This document shows positions 10,562-20,163 of a stretch of DNA of 64,000 nucleotides, one piece after another (position 1 is the first letter of the stretch; every line of letters begins with the position of its first letter). The notes below the pieces were generated by a model. That model did not search any database and was not told where the DNA came from. It saw only the letters and a list, made by a program, of their open reading frames with translations. Origin of the DNA: Symsagittifera roscoffensis (lineage: Eukaryota > Xenacoelomorpha > Acoela > Convolutidae); NCBI RefSeq assembly GCF_963678635.1, contig NC_087062.1, forward strand, positions 2,172,001-2,236,000, in the 5' to 3' direction. A program made the translations under genes and the position numbers.

Positions 10562-11014
10562 TTGATGTGGTCAAGACCCATACCATCTCCCTGGCATGTA
10601 TACAATGACGAACTAATGAAGCTGGATCTCCAGAGGGTGAGCTTCATCGATGATGCAAGGAGGATGCTGAATGGAGCGAGGCTATCCGTCAGCAGGCTAT
10701 ACTCGATAACAGGCGTAGACTGGTTGATAGCCGCGAGCATAAACTTCAGTTCCACGGCGGCCTTGAGATTTGCTGACCTAGAGGGACTGCCCTCTAGTAA
10801 CACGATGGGACCAGTGAACGCAAGACCACTGCAGGATGTGAGGTTGAATCATGATGAGGGGAATCGAGAAGAAAGACCAGGAGGATTTCTGACGACGAGA
10901 GCGCCGATTGGACAACATGTGAAGATGTTCAGTCAAGTGACGGCACCCCCTGGTCATGTGAAGGAAAGAATATACCCGAAATTAGTGAGTCAAGATGGTG
11001 ATGTCCAAAGATGA
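10562..11014 (+). pseudogene. Accessory protein fragment, unrecognised (N-terminal part of large ORF)
   Basis: A 150-codon open stretch overlaps the next frame by 20 bases in another phase. It contains PIPSPWHVYNDELMKLDL and SITGVDWLIAASINF, with no family I recognise. Codon use and GC content match the neighbouring accessory ORFs, so it was probably the N-terminal part of the long protein that continues, in successive frames, to about 13756. No signal peptide or transmembrane segment is evident, so it does not look like an envelope protein. Confidence 0.5.
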
Positions 11015-11402
11015 GACCATCTTCGCCGCCTATGACAAAGCAGAAATAAGGAAGGCCAAGATCATGATAGTAGCGAATTCAGAGTTCGTGTATACTTCCA
11101 AGTCTCTGTTTTGGCCGGACGTCATAATGTTGGCAGCCGTCGATCTGGACCTACTGCAAGCGGTATCTATGGCTATAGGGGTACAGAGACAGACGGATAT
11201 GAACCCAATCACGATCGTGTTTGCTGGCATCAATGACCATCTACACAGTAGAGGTTTTCTAATCAGACTCAGAGATCCTGCAACGGCAGAGGATGCTGTG
11301 TGGCCAGCGATAAAAGACATCCTGGAGTCGATGGGTGAAGTGGTAGATGCGACGAAGGAGGGGTCGTTCAACAAGGCGACACATCGGCCACAAATCGCAT
11401 GA
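10995..11402 (+). pseudogene. Accessory protein fragment with SGNH-like stretch
   Basis: A 135-codon frame. A strand IMIVANSEFVY, a spaced helix, then ITIVFAGINDHLHSRG (GINDH at 11226-11240) resemble blocks I and III of the SGNH fold. The usual GDS of block I reads ANS here, and no DxxH block follows before the frame closes. It may be a divergent or inactive second hydrolase-like domain. The frame ends at 11402, four bases past the start of the next open frame, which suggests a small indel or deletion at the junction. Confidence 0.45.
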
Positions 11403-11776
11403 TAGAGATGGAGAACCTGAGGCCACTCAGGGCTGAACTACCTCCAGTGTGGTCAGATATCTCGAACGCGATGAGAGGATTCAAGGACCATGCGTTGCTC
11501 ATGTTGTTGTTAGACGAGGTGCTGGGGTTGGAACTGTCCAATTTCAGTCGACAGCTCAAACTGAAACCGGGAATAGATGACGACCATCGAGTGGTCATAG
11601 CGATGTCCAACGACCTATGGTTCCGAGCAATGGAATCGACAGGTGAGAATAAGAGAAGTAAAAATTCCCAAGAGACTAGAGTTCAATTGGAGGCGATGGT
11701 TTTGAGAACTAAACCGAAAGCCAACAAAAGGCTACACCGAAGTCCTCGAGTAGCGGCATTGGGTGCAGATGCTTAA
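11399..11776 (+). pseudogene. Accessory protein fragment, unrecognised
   Basis: A 125-codon open stretch beginning inside the end of the previous frame. It contains LRAELPPVWSDISNAM and LLLDEVLGLELSNFSRQL, then a Lys/Arg-rich tail. There are no motifs I can assign. The position and composition make it part of the same large accessory product as 10562-13756. It is followed after 12 bases by another open frame. Confidence 0.45.
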
Positions 11777-11788
11777 GAGCATGGCCCT

Positions 11789-12716
11789 GTGATGATCACG
11801 AAGATCTATGCCTACTTGTTAAAGGAGGTGAACCTGGCGGAAAATGCTGAAGGGAAGACTGCTGAAATTGTAAACAGAAAGTGTCAGATTACCCTGGAAA
11901 CCTTCTGGACCCAGGAGGTGAAGGGACAGGAAGACTTTGAACGGACCGACAGTATGCTGGAAGGGTTAGGAGCCGGATGGACCGCGTCCTTCTTGGCAAA
12001 AGTCTACCCGAAAGTCTCTCATTACTTGATAAAGGAATTCCTCCAAGCAGTAGTGGAAGTGTCGATAGTGGAACTACTAGCCTTGATCGTGACATTTGGT
12101 AAAAGGACCGGCGATACTGCTCACCGAAGGAATTCAGAACCTGCGGTTAGACGGGCTTCTAACACTGATTGCAATTACCCACGGGAACTTGGGAGGACTA
12201 ATGAAATTGACTCGTTGTCCAGAGCAGATGAGAGAGAGAGTGAGGAGTTTGGATATGAAGAAATCCACGGACACGTGGAACAAGATAAGAGACCTGAGAC
12301 ATACTCCTATCCATTATCTCTTGCAAAAAAATCGCTTTGGGACAGGAGAGGATCAGACTATCGAAAAAGAGGAAGATGTTGGACGACATGTTGGGGGCAT
12401 GCCCTTATTAACTGATCTGAGCTTGGCTATGAGGACCGTTCCCTTAGCTTTTATCAGAGGAGCCACAGAGTTTGTGACAGTGATCTATGGACCAGCAGTC
12501 ACGTTTGCGTTCCCTGACGTTAAGGTGGAGGCGTATAGGAGGTCGGTGCTGCACCTGAACCTCATATCAGCAGTGGACGGTAGTGCACTGAACTGGTGTG
12601 AGCAGCACGTGTTGCGGGAGCGCATGAGCGAAGATCTGTTGTTTGCGAAAAAAGCAGAGCCAGAAAGGACGGTCATCGACTTTGACGACCACTTCCGTGA
12701 TCGTATGGGGAAGTAG
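11789..12716 (+). pseudogene. Accessory protein fragment, unrecognised, one internal frameshift
   Basis: Open from 11789 in one phase. Near 12095 the protein-like composition switches to another phase that stays open to 12716. Features seen are FWTQEVKGQEDFE, a hydrophobic run around 12050-12110 (VELLALIV before the shift and GPAILLTE after it) and a C-terminal RTVIDFDDHFRDRMGK. The hydrophobic run contains charged residues and is not a convincing membrane segment. No known domain is visible. It is probably the central part of the large accessory protein. Confidence 0.5.
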
Positions 12717-12733
12717 ATAGAGGGCACGTCGAA

Positions 12734-13756
12734 GTGTTTCCGAAGCTCTGGAATCTGAAACCCTATGACAAAACGAATGGTGAAATGACCAGGGTTCCTC
12801 GTCTCACTGCAGCATATCACAAGGTGAGAGAAGAGACGAAAGACTGGGGTGATTACGAGAAGCTGCCGGAGGCAATCCCTGAGTTCCCTCTGATAAGAAG
12901 GATGTTGGTCGGAGCAGTCTCCGTGGTACAAACTCCCAGGTTGAGAGCATTTGAAACCAATGAGAGGAGAATAGAGCAATTCGTGGCAACGATGGACACA
13001 TACTTCGTGGGGAGAAATGCCGCTGTGTTACAGTATACGCGATTTGCCTACACGGATCAAGCGACGAGGAGGCGAATAAGCAACGCTGCGACTCCCAAGC
13101 CTGGAGGATTTGATAAGGAGTGGTCAGGATTAGGCCTAGCGCCTATGAAGTTGAGAGGCAGGACCGAACTGCCTGAGGCCTCCTTGATCCTGACTAGTGT
13201 GAAACCGGAGTTGACGGTAGTAGGAACGCTACAGACGAGAACCTTCATAGCACCCTTCAGTTGTGAGGAAATCAGTGTGGTCCATGGAGAAGAGGAGGAT
13301 GGATCGGCCGGTACGTTGATCATACCGAAGTTTCCAGGAGAAGCCGACACTGGAAAGCAGGGACCCTCACGCTCGAAGAGGGATAAGCCAGAAGGAGATG
13401 ATAGACAGGGAGGAAGTCGTCAAACAGAAGAACCCATGCAACAAGATGCAGATCAAGCTGGTGGGGAAGACGACAGAGCATCGACAGGGGGAGTATCCAG
13501 CCTGGATTTGAATTTCCTCAGTGATTTCGAGAATAACGCGGATACGCTGGAGGCAACTGAGCCAGCAGATGAAGGCACATCGACACTGGAGCCTCCGTCA
13601 GCCTTTACAGAAATGAAACGGAATTTGCCGGAGAGCAGCTCTCCTGGCAATTCAAGAAATACGGAACAAAGAATCCTCGTGGAATCACAAAGAAGAAGAA
13701 GAATAGAGGGCTCAGCCAGAGTACCTTTCTTGGGAACGTTGCCCAAAGAAGAGTGA
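12734..13756 (+). CDS. Accessory protein C-terminal region, unrecognised
   Basis: A 340-codon frame, one of the longest intact accessory frames. The first ~200 residues look globular (for example GAVSVVQTPRLRAFETNERR and SLILTSVKPELTVVGTL). The rest is Gly/Asp/Glu/Ser-rich and probably disordered (around EEPMQQDADQAGGEDD and TLEATEPADEGTSTL), ending in a basic RRRRIEG segment. No family is recognised. It starts 17 bases after the previous frame closes, so it may be the C-terminal part of that protein rather than an independent gene. It is followed by 42 bases before the next ORF. Confidence 0.5.
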   Translation: MFPKLWNLKPYDKTNGEMTRVPRLTAAYHKVREETKDWGDYEKLPEAIPEFPLIRRMLVGAVSVVQTPRLRAFETNERRIEQFVATMDTYFVGRNAAVLQYTRFAYTDQATRRRISNAATPKPGGFDKEWSGLGLAPMKLRGRTELPEASLILTSVKPELTVVGTLQTRTFIAPFSCEEISVVHGEEEDGSAGTLIIPKFPGEADTGKQGPSRSKRDKPEGDDRQGGSRQTEEPMQQDADQAGGEDDRASTGGVSSLDLNFLSDFENNADTLEATEPADEGTSTLEPPSAFTEMKRNLPESSSPGNSRNTEQRILVESQRRRRIEGSARVPFLGTLPKEE

Positions 13757-13798
13757 GAAAAACATCACCGAGTTCATGAGAGCAGGACGGGATGTAGA

Positions 13799-14965
13799 TT
13801 GGACAGAGTGGCGTTCATGGAAGAAGTCTGGACAGTAGTGCAGAGCTATGGGACCCAGTCCATCTTGAAAACAGGTCTCAACCGACCATTGATGCGGGAA
13901 GTCCTTGACAAGCTTGATGAGTGTGAAGAGAGATTGAGTGAGTTGTTGATTGACTCAGCCACTGACGAAAGTGAAGCGAACTCTCCCATCAAGATGACGC
14001 CGCAGGACGATAAAGAAGAGGCGGTGTATCTGTCAAGAATCAGGAAAGGGACGATGCGATCGAAAATGGTGATTGATAAGATCAACGAAACGAAAATGAA
14101 GTTAGGCAGCAGAGTGATGCCGAGAAGAGTAGGAAAGACGAAAGTGGATTCGGAGATATCGGTGAAAGCTGTCAATTCAGCGAAGAGAAAACGAGTCGAA
14201 GAGGTCATGGATTTGGGACAGGGCGATTATCAATTGTCTGGCACTGATAAAATGTTGACTGATATAGCGATGGTGCCACCCATTTTCATGGCGGGGATAA
14301 AGTCAAAAGGCTACAAATCCAAAAGGAGTGACCGCACTCTGACTGGGGCAACATTAGAAATGGAGATACTCAGCCAATGTGGAGAAAGCACAATGAAAGA
14401 CTTCAAGCCATCTCCCATGAATCACGGAAAGGGAAGTGTCGCAGGACAACTAGTACCAGTGGTGTATAACCGACTGGCAGTATCGGAGGCCGTGTCGATA
14501 GATGAACCCGCCGGTGGATACATGGAAATGTTGGAGTACCGGAACTCGGCTGGAGGGTATGTGATGGCTCTGGAAGACAAGAGTGCCATGGAGGGTTATC
14601 TAGAGACAATGTTGCAAGGCACTCTCAAGCAGAAGGCGTACGGGACTTTAGCGTCGTCTGAGATACAGGCAGAAACGATGGAGCAATTGGTGAGCCTTCC
14701 ATGGAAAGCAGTTGTGTTACGGTACTTCGAAGAAGAGATGAGGACTGCGCATAGGATACACGCTCTCATGGCAGTACCTTACGTGAGAACTGAATTACCA
14801 CTGAGGTTTGCCTGGTGCATGATGGGACTGACTCGCGAAGAGTACGATTCAGAAGAAAGGAAGAGGTCGAAAGAAGGGAAGGCTTTCCTTATGACGAACC
14901 TGAGGGATCTGATGATCCAACAGGGAGCAGCAGTAGCGTGTGCGAAGCGGAGGGACGCTCTCTGA
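13799..14965 (+). CDS. Accessory ORF, unrecognised 388-aa protein
   Basis: The longest intact accessory frame after the SGNH protein. It has a helical N-terminus with MREVLDKLDECEERLSELL, a basic middle (KAVNSAKRKRVEEV, a possible nuclear localisation signal), and a short Gly-Tyr repeat in which GGYMEMLEY, GGYVMALED and EGYLETML recur about every 17-18 residues (about 14513-14610). The C-terminal helix-rich part includes LPWKAVVLRYFEEEMRTAHR. I do not recognise a family. It is separate from the preceding ORF by 42 bases on the same strand. Confidence 0.55.
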   Translation: MDRVAFMEEVWTVVQSYGTQSILKTGLNRPLMREVLDKLDECEERLSELLIDSATDESEANSPIKMTPQDDKEEAVYLSRIRKGTMRSKMVIDKINETKMKLGSRVMPRRVGKTKVDSEISVKAVNSAKRKRVEEVMDLGQGDYQLSGTDKMLTDIAMVPPIFMAGIKSKGYKSKRSDRTLTGATLEMEILSQCGESTMKDFKPSPMNHGKGSVAGQLVPVVYNRLAVSEAVSIDEPAGGYMEMLEYRNSAGGYVMALEDKSAMEGYLETMLQGTLKQKAYGTLASSEIQAETMEQLVSLPWKAVVLRYFEEEMRTAHRIHALMAVPYVRTELPLRFAWCMMGLTREEYDSEERKRSKEGKAFLMTNLRDLMIQQGAAVACAKRRDAL

Positions 14966-14977
14966 TTCATTCGATTC

Positions 14978-15560
14978 ATGATAGAACAGATTTCAGTACC
15001 AGCATTGAACACCTGTGTCAAGATGCTGAGGGAGGGCGAAGAGCGAACAAAAGCCTTACTCTTGCTAGCACTGCTGGATATGCATCAAAGTAAACCGATG
15101 AGGGTGAATATGAAAGAACCCGACGAGTTAGAGCCCATAGACGAAATCAGGAGATTTTCAAACACGGAGCTGAGACTCATCAAAGAATCTATGGGGGCAC
15201 TACCGAAGTCCAGTGAATAATGTGGACCAATCAAGAAGAAGTCGTACAGCTACATATCCGGAGTCATAGGGATAGCGTACAACCCGTTCCTGAGTGAAGA
15301 CATACGCGATTGCTTCTTCGATTACGAGCAGGCAGTATTGCTAAGATTTGGACGTCCAAAATTGTAACGATGAAGAGCGCTACCAATCCTCAGATCAAAT
15401 TGGGACAAGGGATAAAAGAGTGGAATTTGGGTTGGGATTCTCAGATGAATTACTGAGAGCGAGTTTGATGGTAGTGTGGGAATTGATGAGGCCATCATGG
15501 TGTCCTAGTCCCAACGCTGACTCGATATTACGGGCGACACAAGACGTGAGAGGGAACTGA
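14978..15560 (+). pseudogene. Broken accessory coding fragments
   Basis: Two open stretches, 14978-15220 and 15348-15560, with shifts and stops between them. The first contains PALNTCVKMLREGEER and a run of Leu (LLLLALLDMH). The second ends with a plausible protein stretch including LMVVWELMRPSWCPSP. Between them, 15221-15347 also reads as protein-like sequence in another phase (SGVIGIAYNPFLSEDIRD). They look like one original gene decayed by indels and continuing into the next ORF. No domain is recognised. Confidence 0.45.
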
Positions 15561-15601
15561 ATGCAGACTGTTACCTGCGTGACTTTAACATCATATATAA
15601 T

Positions 15602-16519
15602 GTGATGAAAACGGCCTCTAGGAGCAACGGGGAAGATAAAGTGGAGTTGCCTGGCTGGGGAGCAGAAGATTGGGTCAAACCTGGTAGCAGTCTGGCGGAA
15701 TTCTGTGGATTGGAAGGTCACGTTTGTGGAGGTCTGGGTTGTTTGAAAACCCTAAAGAGACAACACAAGCAATTGACGATATTGTTTGGGAATTTCGTGA
15801 TGAAGACAAGGACGGAAAGGGAACTGATCGCGGATTGCCATGGAGGAACTGAGGTGAATCTAGTGACTGCACTAGGATTCTACAGCATGTTTGGTTCTTT
15901 AGAGTCACTATTGAATCTAGAACAGACACATGAGATGGTCACTGCCATCAGTGTAGAAGTGTTCCCAGGAGTTTTGCAAACCGAGCAGAAACACATAGGA
16001 AAATGGAGAGAAGCGATCGAGGCGGAAATGAACATCAGATACAGTGAGACTTATTGTAGACCATCAGGAGCACGATATTTGGTGAGTTGGACCTTGGCTC
16101 CAATGTGCAAGAGCAGATACCCGGTGCATTTCGTAGCTGTGGATGTGAAGAGTGCGAGAACGATCGTGGATCAAGCCTTCTCAGTGCCAAAGTGTGTGAG
16201 ACTGACAAGAATGTCCGAAAAGTCTTACGAGTTGCTATGTAAGATGTTTTCAGCAGTCCCAGAGAGAACAAAGGAGGAGTTGGAATCGATACTGGGAAGG
16301 AAGTTCATAGGATACGTGAGTGGGAACTTCAGTGAATTTGAGAGACAGAAACAGAGAGGATCAACCGTTACAGATTACAATGCAGTACTCGAGAATGATG
16401 AAGTCCACCGAGTAATGATGGAAGTGGAACCATTACTGGAAGCTTCGGGAAAACGTAATTCGAGGAGCATCATGTTGACGAATGACGAGTTTCCCCTGCC
16501 ACTGCTTGCTGCAGACTAG
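15602..16519 (+). CDS. Accessory ORF, unrecognised 305-aa protein
   Basis: An uninterrupted 305-codon frame rich in Cys in its first third (for example EFCGLEGHVCGGLGCLKTL), though the cysteines do not match a zinc-finger spacing I know. The central segment SARYLV to VHFVAVDVKSARTIVD alternates hydrophobic strands and charged turns. The C-terminus is acidic. The frame may extend upstream through 15560. No family is assigned. Composition matches the other accessory ORFs, so it belongs to the retroelement and not to a host gene. Confidence 0.5.
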   Translation: MMKTASRSNGEDKVELPGWGAEDWVKPGSSLAEFCGLEGHVCGGLGCLKTLKRQHKQLTILFGNFVMKTRTERELIADCHGGTEVNLVTALGFYSMFGSLESLLNLEQTHEMVTAISVEVFPGVLQTEQKHIGKWREAIEAEMNIRYSETYCRPSGARYLVSWTLAPMCKSRYPVHFVAVDVKSARTIVDQAFSVPKCVRLTRMSEKSYELLCKMFSAVPERTKEELESILGRKFIGYVSGNFSEFERQKQRGSTVTDYNAVLENDEVHRVMMEVEPLLEASGKRNSRSIMLTNDEFPLPLLAAD

Positions 16520-16544
16520 GTGATATCCCGAGCGTAGTAATCTG

Positions 16545-17242
16545 GTGTTGATCTGGGACTCAGGAGAGCTGCTCTCCATGGGTTTACCAGACTCATCACA
16601 GCCCATAACAATAGTGAGAGTGGGAGTTTTGATGGCGATACGAAGACTGGAAGCTCATTTAAGAGAGAACAATGGACAGGAAGCGCCAACAAGGGAACAG
16701 TTGCAGATATTGGATTGTCTGAAAGATTTAGATCTTTTTGAGACAATGTGCAAGATTCTAAGCATTCCGATGGAAGTGAAGAAGATATGGGCAAGAAGAC
16801 GATTGATGCCATGGTTCAGAGCTAACATGATGCATGGTTGTACGAATATGCTAAGAAGCATATGTCGAAGCACGGCAGAGTGTACAGTGAATATCAGCTG
16901 GACATTGGAGCAGGAGCTTTCAAGCGAGCTTTCGTGACTCATCGGAATGCAGTGACCACCGCTGTGAAAAGAATTTCCAGGACAAGTGAACGTAGTGGAA
17001 AGGAGAAGGCAGAGATGTTGAAGGAAGATTTGGAGAGAAATGTGACGTTGTGTCTCCACAACAGCTTCTGCAGGAACAGAGAATCTAACGTGGATCCCCT
17101 ACCTTGTTGCAAACAGATGGTAGAAGAGCAGAAGTGTTGGAGGACTGCTTCCAACAGCGTCAGAATAGCCAACGATGTGTTGCAAGACACAGAGACTGAA
17201 AGTGCAGAGTCAGTATCACAGGAGGAAGAGATGGAACATTGA
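16545..17242 (+). pseudogene. Last accessory ORF of the element, frameshifted
   Basis: Open at 16545-16937 and then, in another phase, at 16838-17242. The recognisably protein-like part switches near 16840. The first part contains IVRVGVLMAIRRLEAHLREN. The second contains KHMSKHGRVYSEYQLDIGAG, a basic helix (AVKRISRTSERSGKEKAEM) and a Cys-containing LPCCKQMVEEQKCW, ending in an acidic tail. Nothing is recognised. Open reading stops for good at 17242, after which base composition becomes AT-rich, marking the end of the element's coding region. Confidence 0.5.
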
Positions 17243-17659
17243 TGAACTGTCGAAAGAACAAGATGCAAGAAGAAAGAGAACTAGAAGAATTCAGAAGTTT
17301 TAGAAGTTCTAAACGACGAAAAGAGAAAAAACAAAGAAATGACGAAATAGGAGAAATTAAAACTCAGATTTGTTTTATGTGTGTGAAAAAACTCAAGTGA
17401 GAAACCAAGCAACTAAGTTGTAATTGAAAACTGAAACATTTAGTTGAGATTTGAACATTAAAAGAATTTGTTGCATTTATAAATTTGCATTTTGATTTTT
17501 AGTTAAGTGGCTTTACAGACACTTATTATTTATTTAGAAAGGCTCGAGTGAAGAGTATATTTAAAAATTCCAGCCTGCATGATTGTTTTTAATCACTTAG
17601 GACGACTGATCACTTTGTGGTGACATGAAAGACTTGGATAATCTCTTGAAGAGGGAGAT
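17243..17659 (+). other. Noncoding tail before presumed 3' LTR, with candidate polypurine tract
   Basis: AT-rich sequence without ORFs follows the last accessory frame. The purine-rich GAAGAGGGAGA at about 17648-17658 directly precedes a TGTT and is the best candidate for the plus-strand primer (polypurine tract). Another purine-rich run lies at about 17263-17345 but is not followed by a TG terminus. The choice is tentative. Confidence 0.35.
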
Positions 17660-18993
17660 TGTTTCATTGTTCTTTCTAACCACATAGTTTCTTAGTTTTA
17701 ATATTCAGGACAACAACAAGCAAGATTTCCAAAGGGAAGGAGCATAGTAGGATAATTTTAGCTGGTTGGTTGGCAGGACTGTCCTGCAAACCGACATCTT
17801 TTAAATCTAGGAGAAAAAGTTTTTAATCAGGACATTGACATTGGAAGTTGTTGTGAAAAGATGTTTTTATCTTAGGTCATATCCTCAAGTTGCAGATTAA
17901 TGAAAGAATTTGAAGGCTATAGTGGTGTAGTATGATGCCGTTTTTATTCTGCAGTGAGTCAATATGACGTGGATAAAGTAATTTCGTGCATTTTGTAAAT
18001 TCTGTTCGATGCCACTGCACCAATTTTACGAACATTGCGAGATTCAATGAGGACATTGACCGGACTGTCCGGGGAGCATGTGACATTCGACCAGAATGTG
18101 CCAAAATGCAGATTCGGCGATTTCGAGTTTTTAGCAGCGAACCTTCCGAATCGGCGATTTAGAAGAATTAAGAACGTTATTAAAACGATTGGACAAATGG
18201 TGAAGGCTGAAGGATTCGGAAATTCCTAAATTTTAAATTTTCGAAGTGATGACGTAACAATTCTCAGAAACTTCAAAAACCGCCATTTTGGCAGAAAAAC
18301 CGAAAAGCAACACAACAACATTAGTTGCGACGAAGATAACAACAAAAAAACTGAGGATCGGAATCAAAGAAAAACAGAAGTGACAGAGACCGCTCCGAGT
18401 TGCAACTATTGTGTCGTTACAATAGTTGCAAGGCCGTTGCGAACAACGGTGAAGGGTGTAGGACAGCCTTCCGGGAGGAAGATAAGATCTTATTTCCCCG
18501 GATTCGAGAATCCGGAGGGGTCTTGGGACTGGAACTTTTATTATCTTAAATAAACTTTTAGCTTCCCTATTATGTCCTGAATTGAAATTAATTAACAACT
18601 GACTTCATTTTGATAAAGATGAGACGCTAGGAGTTGGGGGAAAAGGGTTGATCCATCTTCGATGGAGATGATAATTTTTATCTACTGAACAAAAACAATA
18701 ATAATTCAATAAATAGTAGATGCCCTGTTTTTAGGAGTGACCTCGTGGTCTGGGGATACTGAGACCCAGCCATGAGCTCACTATTTCTGCATGTAATCTA
18801 GTTAATTTGAGCGTTCTGGTCGAAGCCGGAGAACAGAAACGTTTTTGTCGACCCGATGTTAGAAAGACCACCAAAAGAACTGGCTTTGGTAGAGACGGTG
18901 AAAAACATGTGAAGCTCTGTTTAGACGTTGGCCAGTCGTCTTAGGACCTAGCTTTATTTTCCGTTGATATGTATCTTCCGGGCGAATGTTACA
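17660..18993 (+). repeat. Candidate 3' LTR of the giant retroelement
   Basis: Starts TGTTTCATTG just after a purine tract and ends GAATGTTACA, giving the TGT...ACA ends usual for LTRs. It holds AATAAA-type signals near 18552 and 18710, and noncoding sequence throughout. Satellite units start immediately after it, which fits an element boundary there. It cannot be confirmed because the 5' LTR is outside the window. About 1.33 kb is within the range of large Gypsy elements. Confidence 0.35.
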
Positions 18994-19840
18994 GTATAAA
19001 AAACTTAGATACTAAAAACTAGAATTTCAATTTCTCATCCGTATAGAGGGATGCTGTCAGGGTATAATCAAGAGTTGCAAATCTGGCCTTCAATTGTTAC
19101 TGCTCAAATCTATTTGGTTTTCGAGAAATTGCGTTTTTTTTATTTTCCCATTTGTTTTTTCAAACAAAAAAATTAACCGAACTTCAACTTCTCAACCCTT
19201 TAGTGGGGTTGCTTTCAGGGTACATTCAGGGTCTGCATATATGGAGTCTAAGTATGACTGCTCAATATCTTTTTGCATTTCGAGAAATGGCGTTTTTTAT
19301 GATTTTTTTAATGGTTTTTTTTTTCAAAAAAAAAAACAGATATAAAAAACTAACAGAACTTGAATTTCTCAACCTTATAGTGGGTTGCTGTCATGTTACA
19401 GTTAGAGGTTGAAAATCTGGAGTCCAATTATGACTACTCATATTCTTTTGGTTTTCGAGAAGTGGCGTTTTTTATGATTTTTTCATGTTTTTTTTTCAAA
19501 AAAATTAGACATGAAGGAAATAGATAAAAAAACACTCCGAACTTCAATTTCTCAACAGTATAGTGGGGTGCTGTCAGGGTACATTCAGGGGTTGCAAATT
19601 TAGAGTCCCGGTATGACTGCTCAAATCCTTTTGGTTTTCGAGAAACAGCGTTTTCATTGATTTTTTTTAATTTTTTTTTGTTTAAAAAACTTAGATATAC
19701 GAGAAATTAAACGAACTTCAATTTCTCAACTCTATAGTAGACTGCTGTCAGGGTACAATCAGAGGTTGCAAATCGAAGTCCAAGTTTGACTGCTCAAATC
19801 CTTTTGGTTTTCGAGATATGGCTTTTTTTATATTTTTTCC
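18994..19840 (+). repeat. Satellite array, ~160-183 bp unit, left block (5 copies)
   Basis: The conserved core TTTTCGAGAAATGGCGTTTT recurs with variations near 19121, 19280, 19455, 19638 and 19811, giving spacings of 159, 175, 183 and 173. Each unit also carries AACTTCAATTTCTCAACC, a GTCAGGGTACATTCAGGG-like run and GACTGCTCAAATC. T-rich and A-rich tracts separate the units. Short ORFs here are by-products of the repeat. Confidence 0.9.
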
Positions 19841-20163
19841 GCTACGAGTGGCCTATTCGTCATACCGAACACGAGGAAATTGAAAACTAACGATAACTTC
19901 TTTGTACGAGCTCCCCGTGCTGCCAATGAACTTCTGCGTCTGAAAATTATATCTTTCGACATGCCCCTGGGAATGTTCAAATCAAAACTGAATAAATTTT
20001 TACTGCTTAAAACTTCAACTTTGTTTGATATAAACAGATCATGCACATTCTTTGTCAAATGTTTTTGTAAAAATTGTCGATCGTAAGTTCATTCAATATT
20101 TATATTAACCCTGTATCCACTAAATGGAATTAAAGTCTTTTACTACTACTACTACTACTACTA
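19841..20163 (+). mobile_element. 3' end of a non-LTR retrotransposon with (TAC)n tail
   Basis: The fragment interrupts the satellite array. It translates to the C-terminal motif common in LINE ORF2 proteins (FFVRAPRAANELL, then MFKSKLNKFL at 19880-20086) and ends in about eight TAC units (20139-20163). Microsatellite-like 3' tails are typical of several LINE clades. It is 5' truncated to about 320 bp, as expected for target-primed insertion. Confidence 0.6.

Larger units (their letters stand above)
1..18993 (+). mobile_element. Giant Ty3/Gypsy-type LTR retrotransposon, 5' truncated by window edge
   Basis: One continuous, densely coding, GC-richer block on a single strand. It holds, in order, gag with two zinc knuckles, aspartic protease, reverse transcriptase, RNase H and a D,D35E integrase ending at 6763, which is the Ty3/Gypsy order. 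A further ~10.5 kb of accessory coding sequence continues on the same strand to 17242. A noncoding tail and a probable 3' LTR follow. No 5' LTR or primer-binding site is visible because the window opens in the gag leader. Frameshifts and in-frame stops throughout show a decayed copy. The right limit is inferred from where the satellite units begin and from an ACA terminus, so it is approximate. Giant Gypsy elements are known (for example planarian Burro), but I cannot test kinship. Confidence 0.85.

Noticed and set aside
10562-17242. An envelope gene among the accessory ORFs
   Set aside because: No signal peptide, furin-type site or clear transmembrane helix is visible in any frame, so there is no support for env.
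18233-18598. 121-codon minus-strand frame in the presumed LTR
   Set aside because: No domain, runs against the element's strand and lies in noncoding terminal sequence.
19094-19412. Overlapping short frames in the satellite array
   Set aside because: The same peptide recurs in the repeated unit at 20390-20510. It is a repeat by-product, not a gene.
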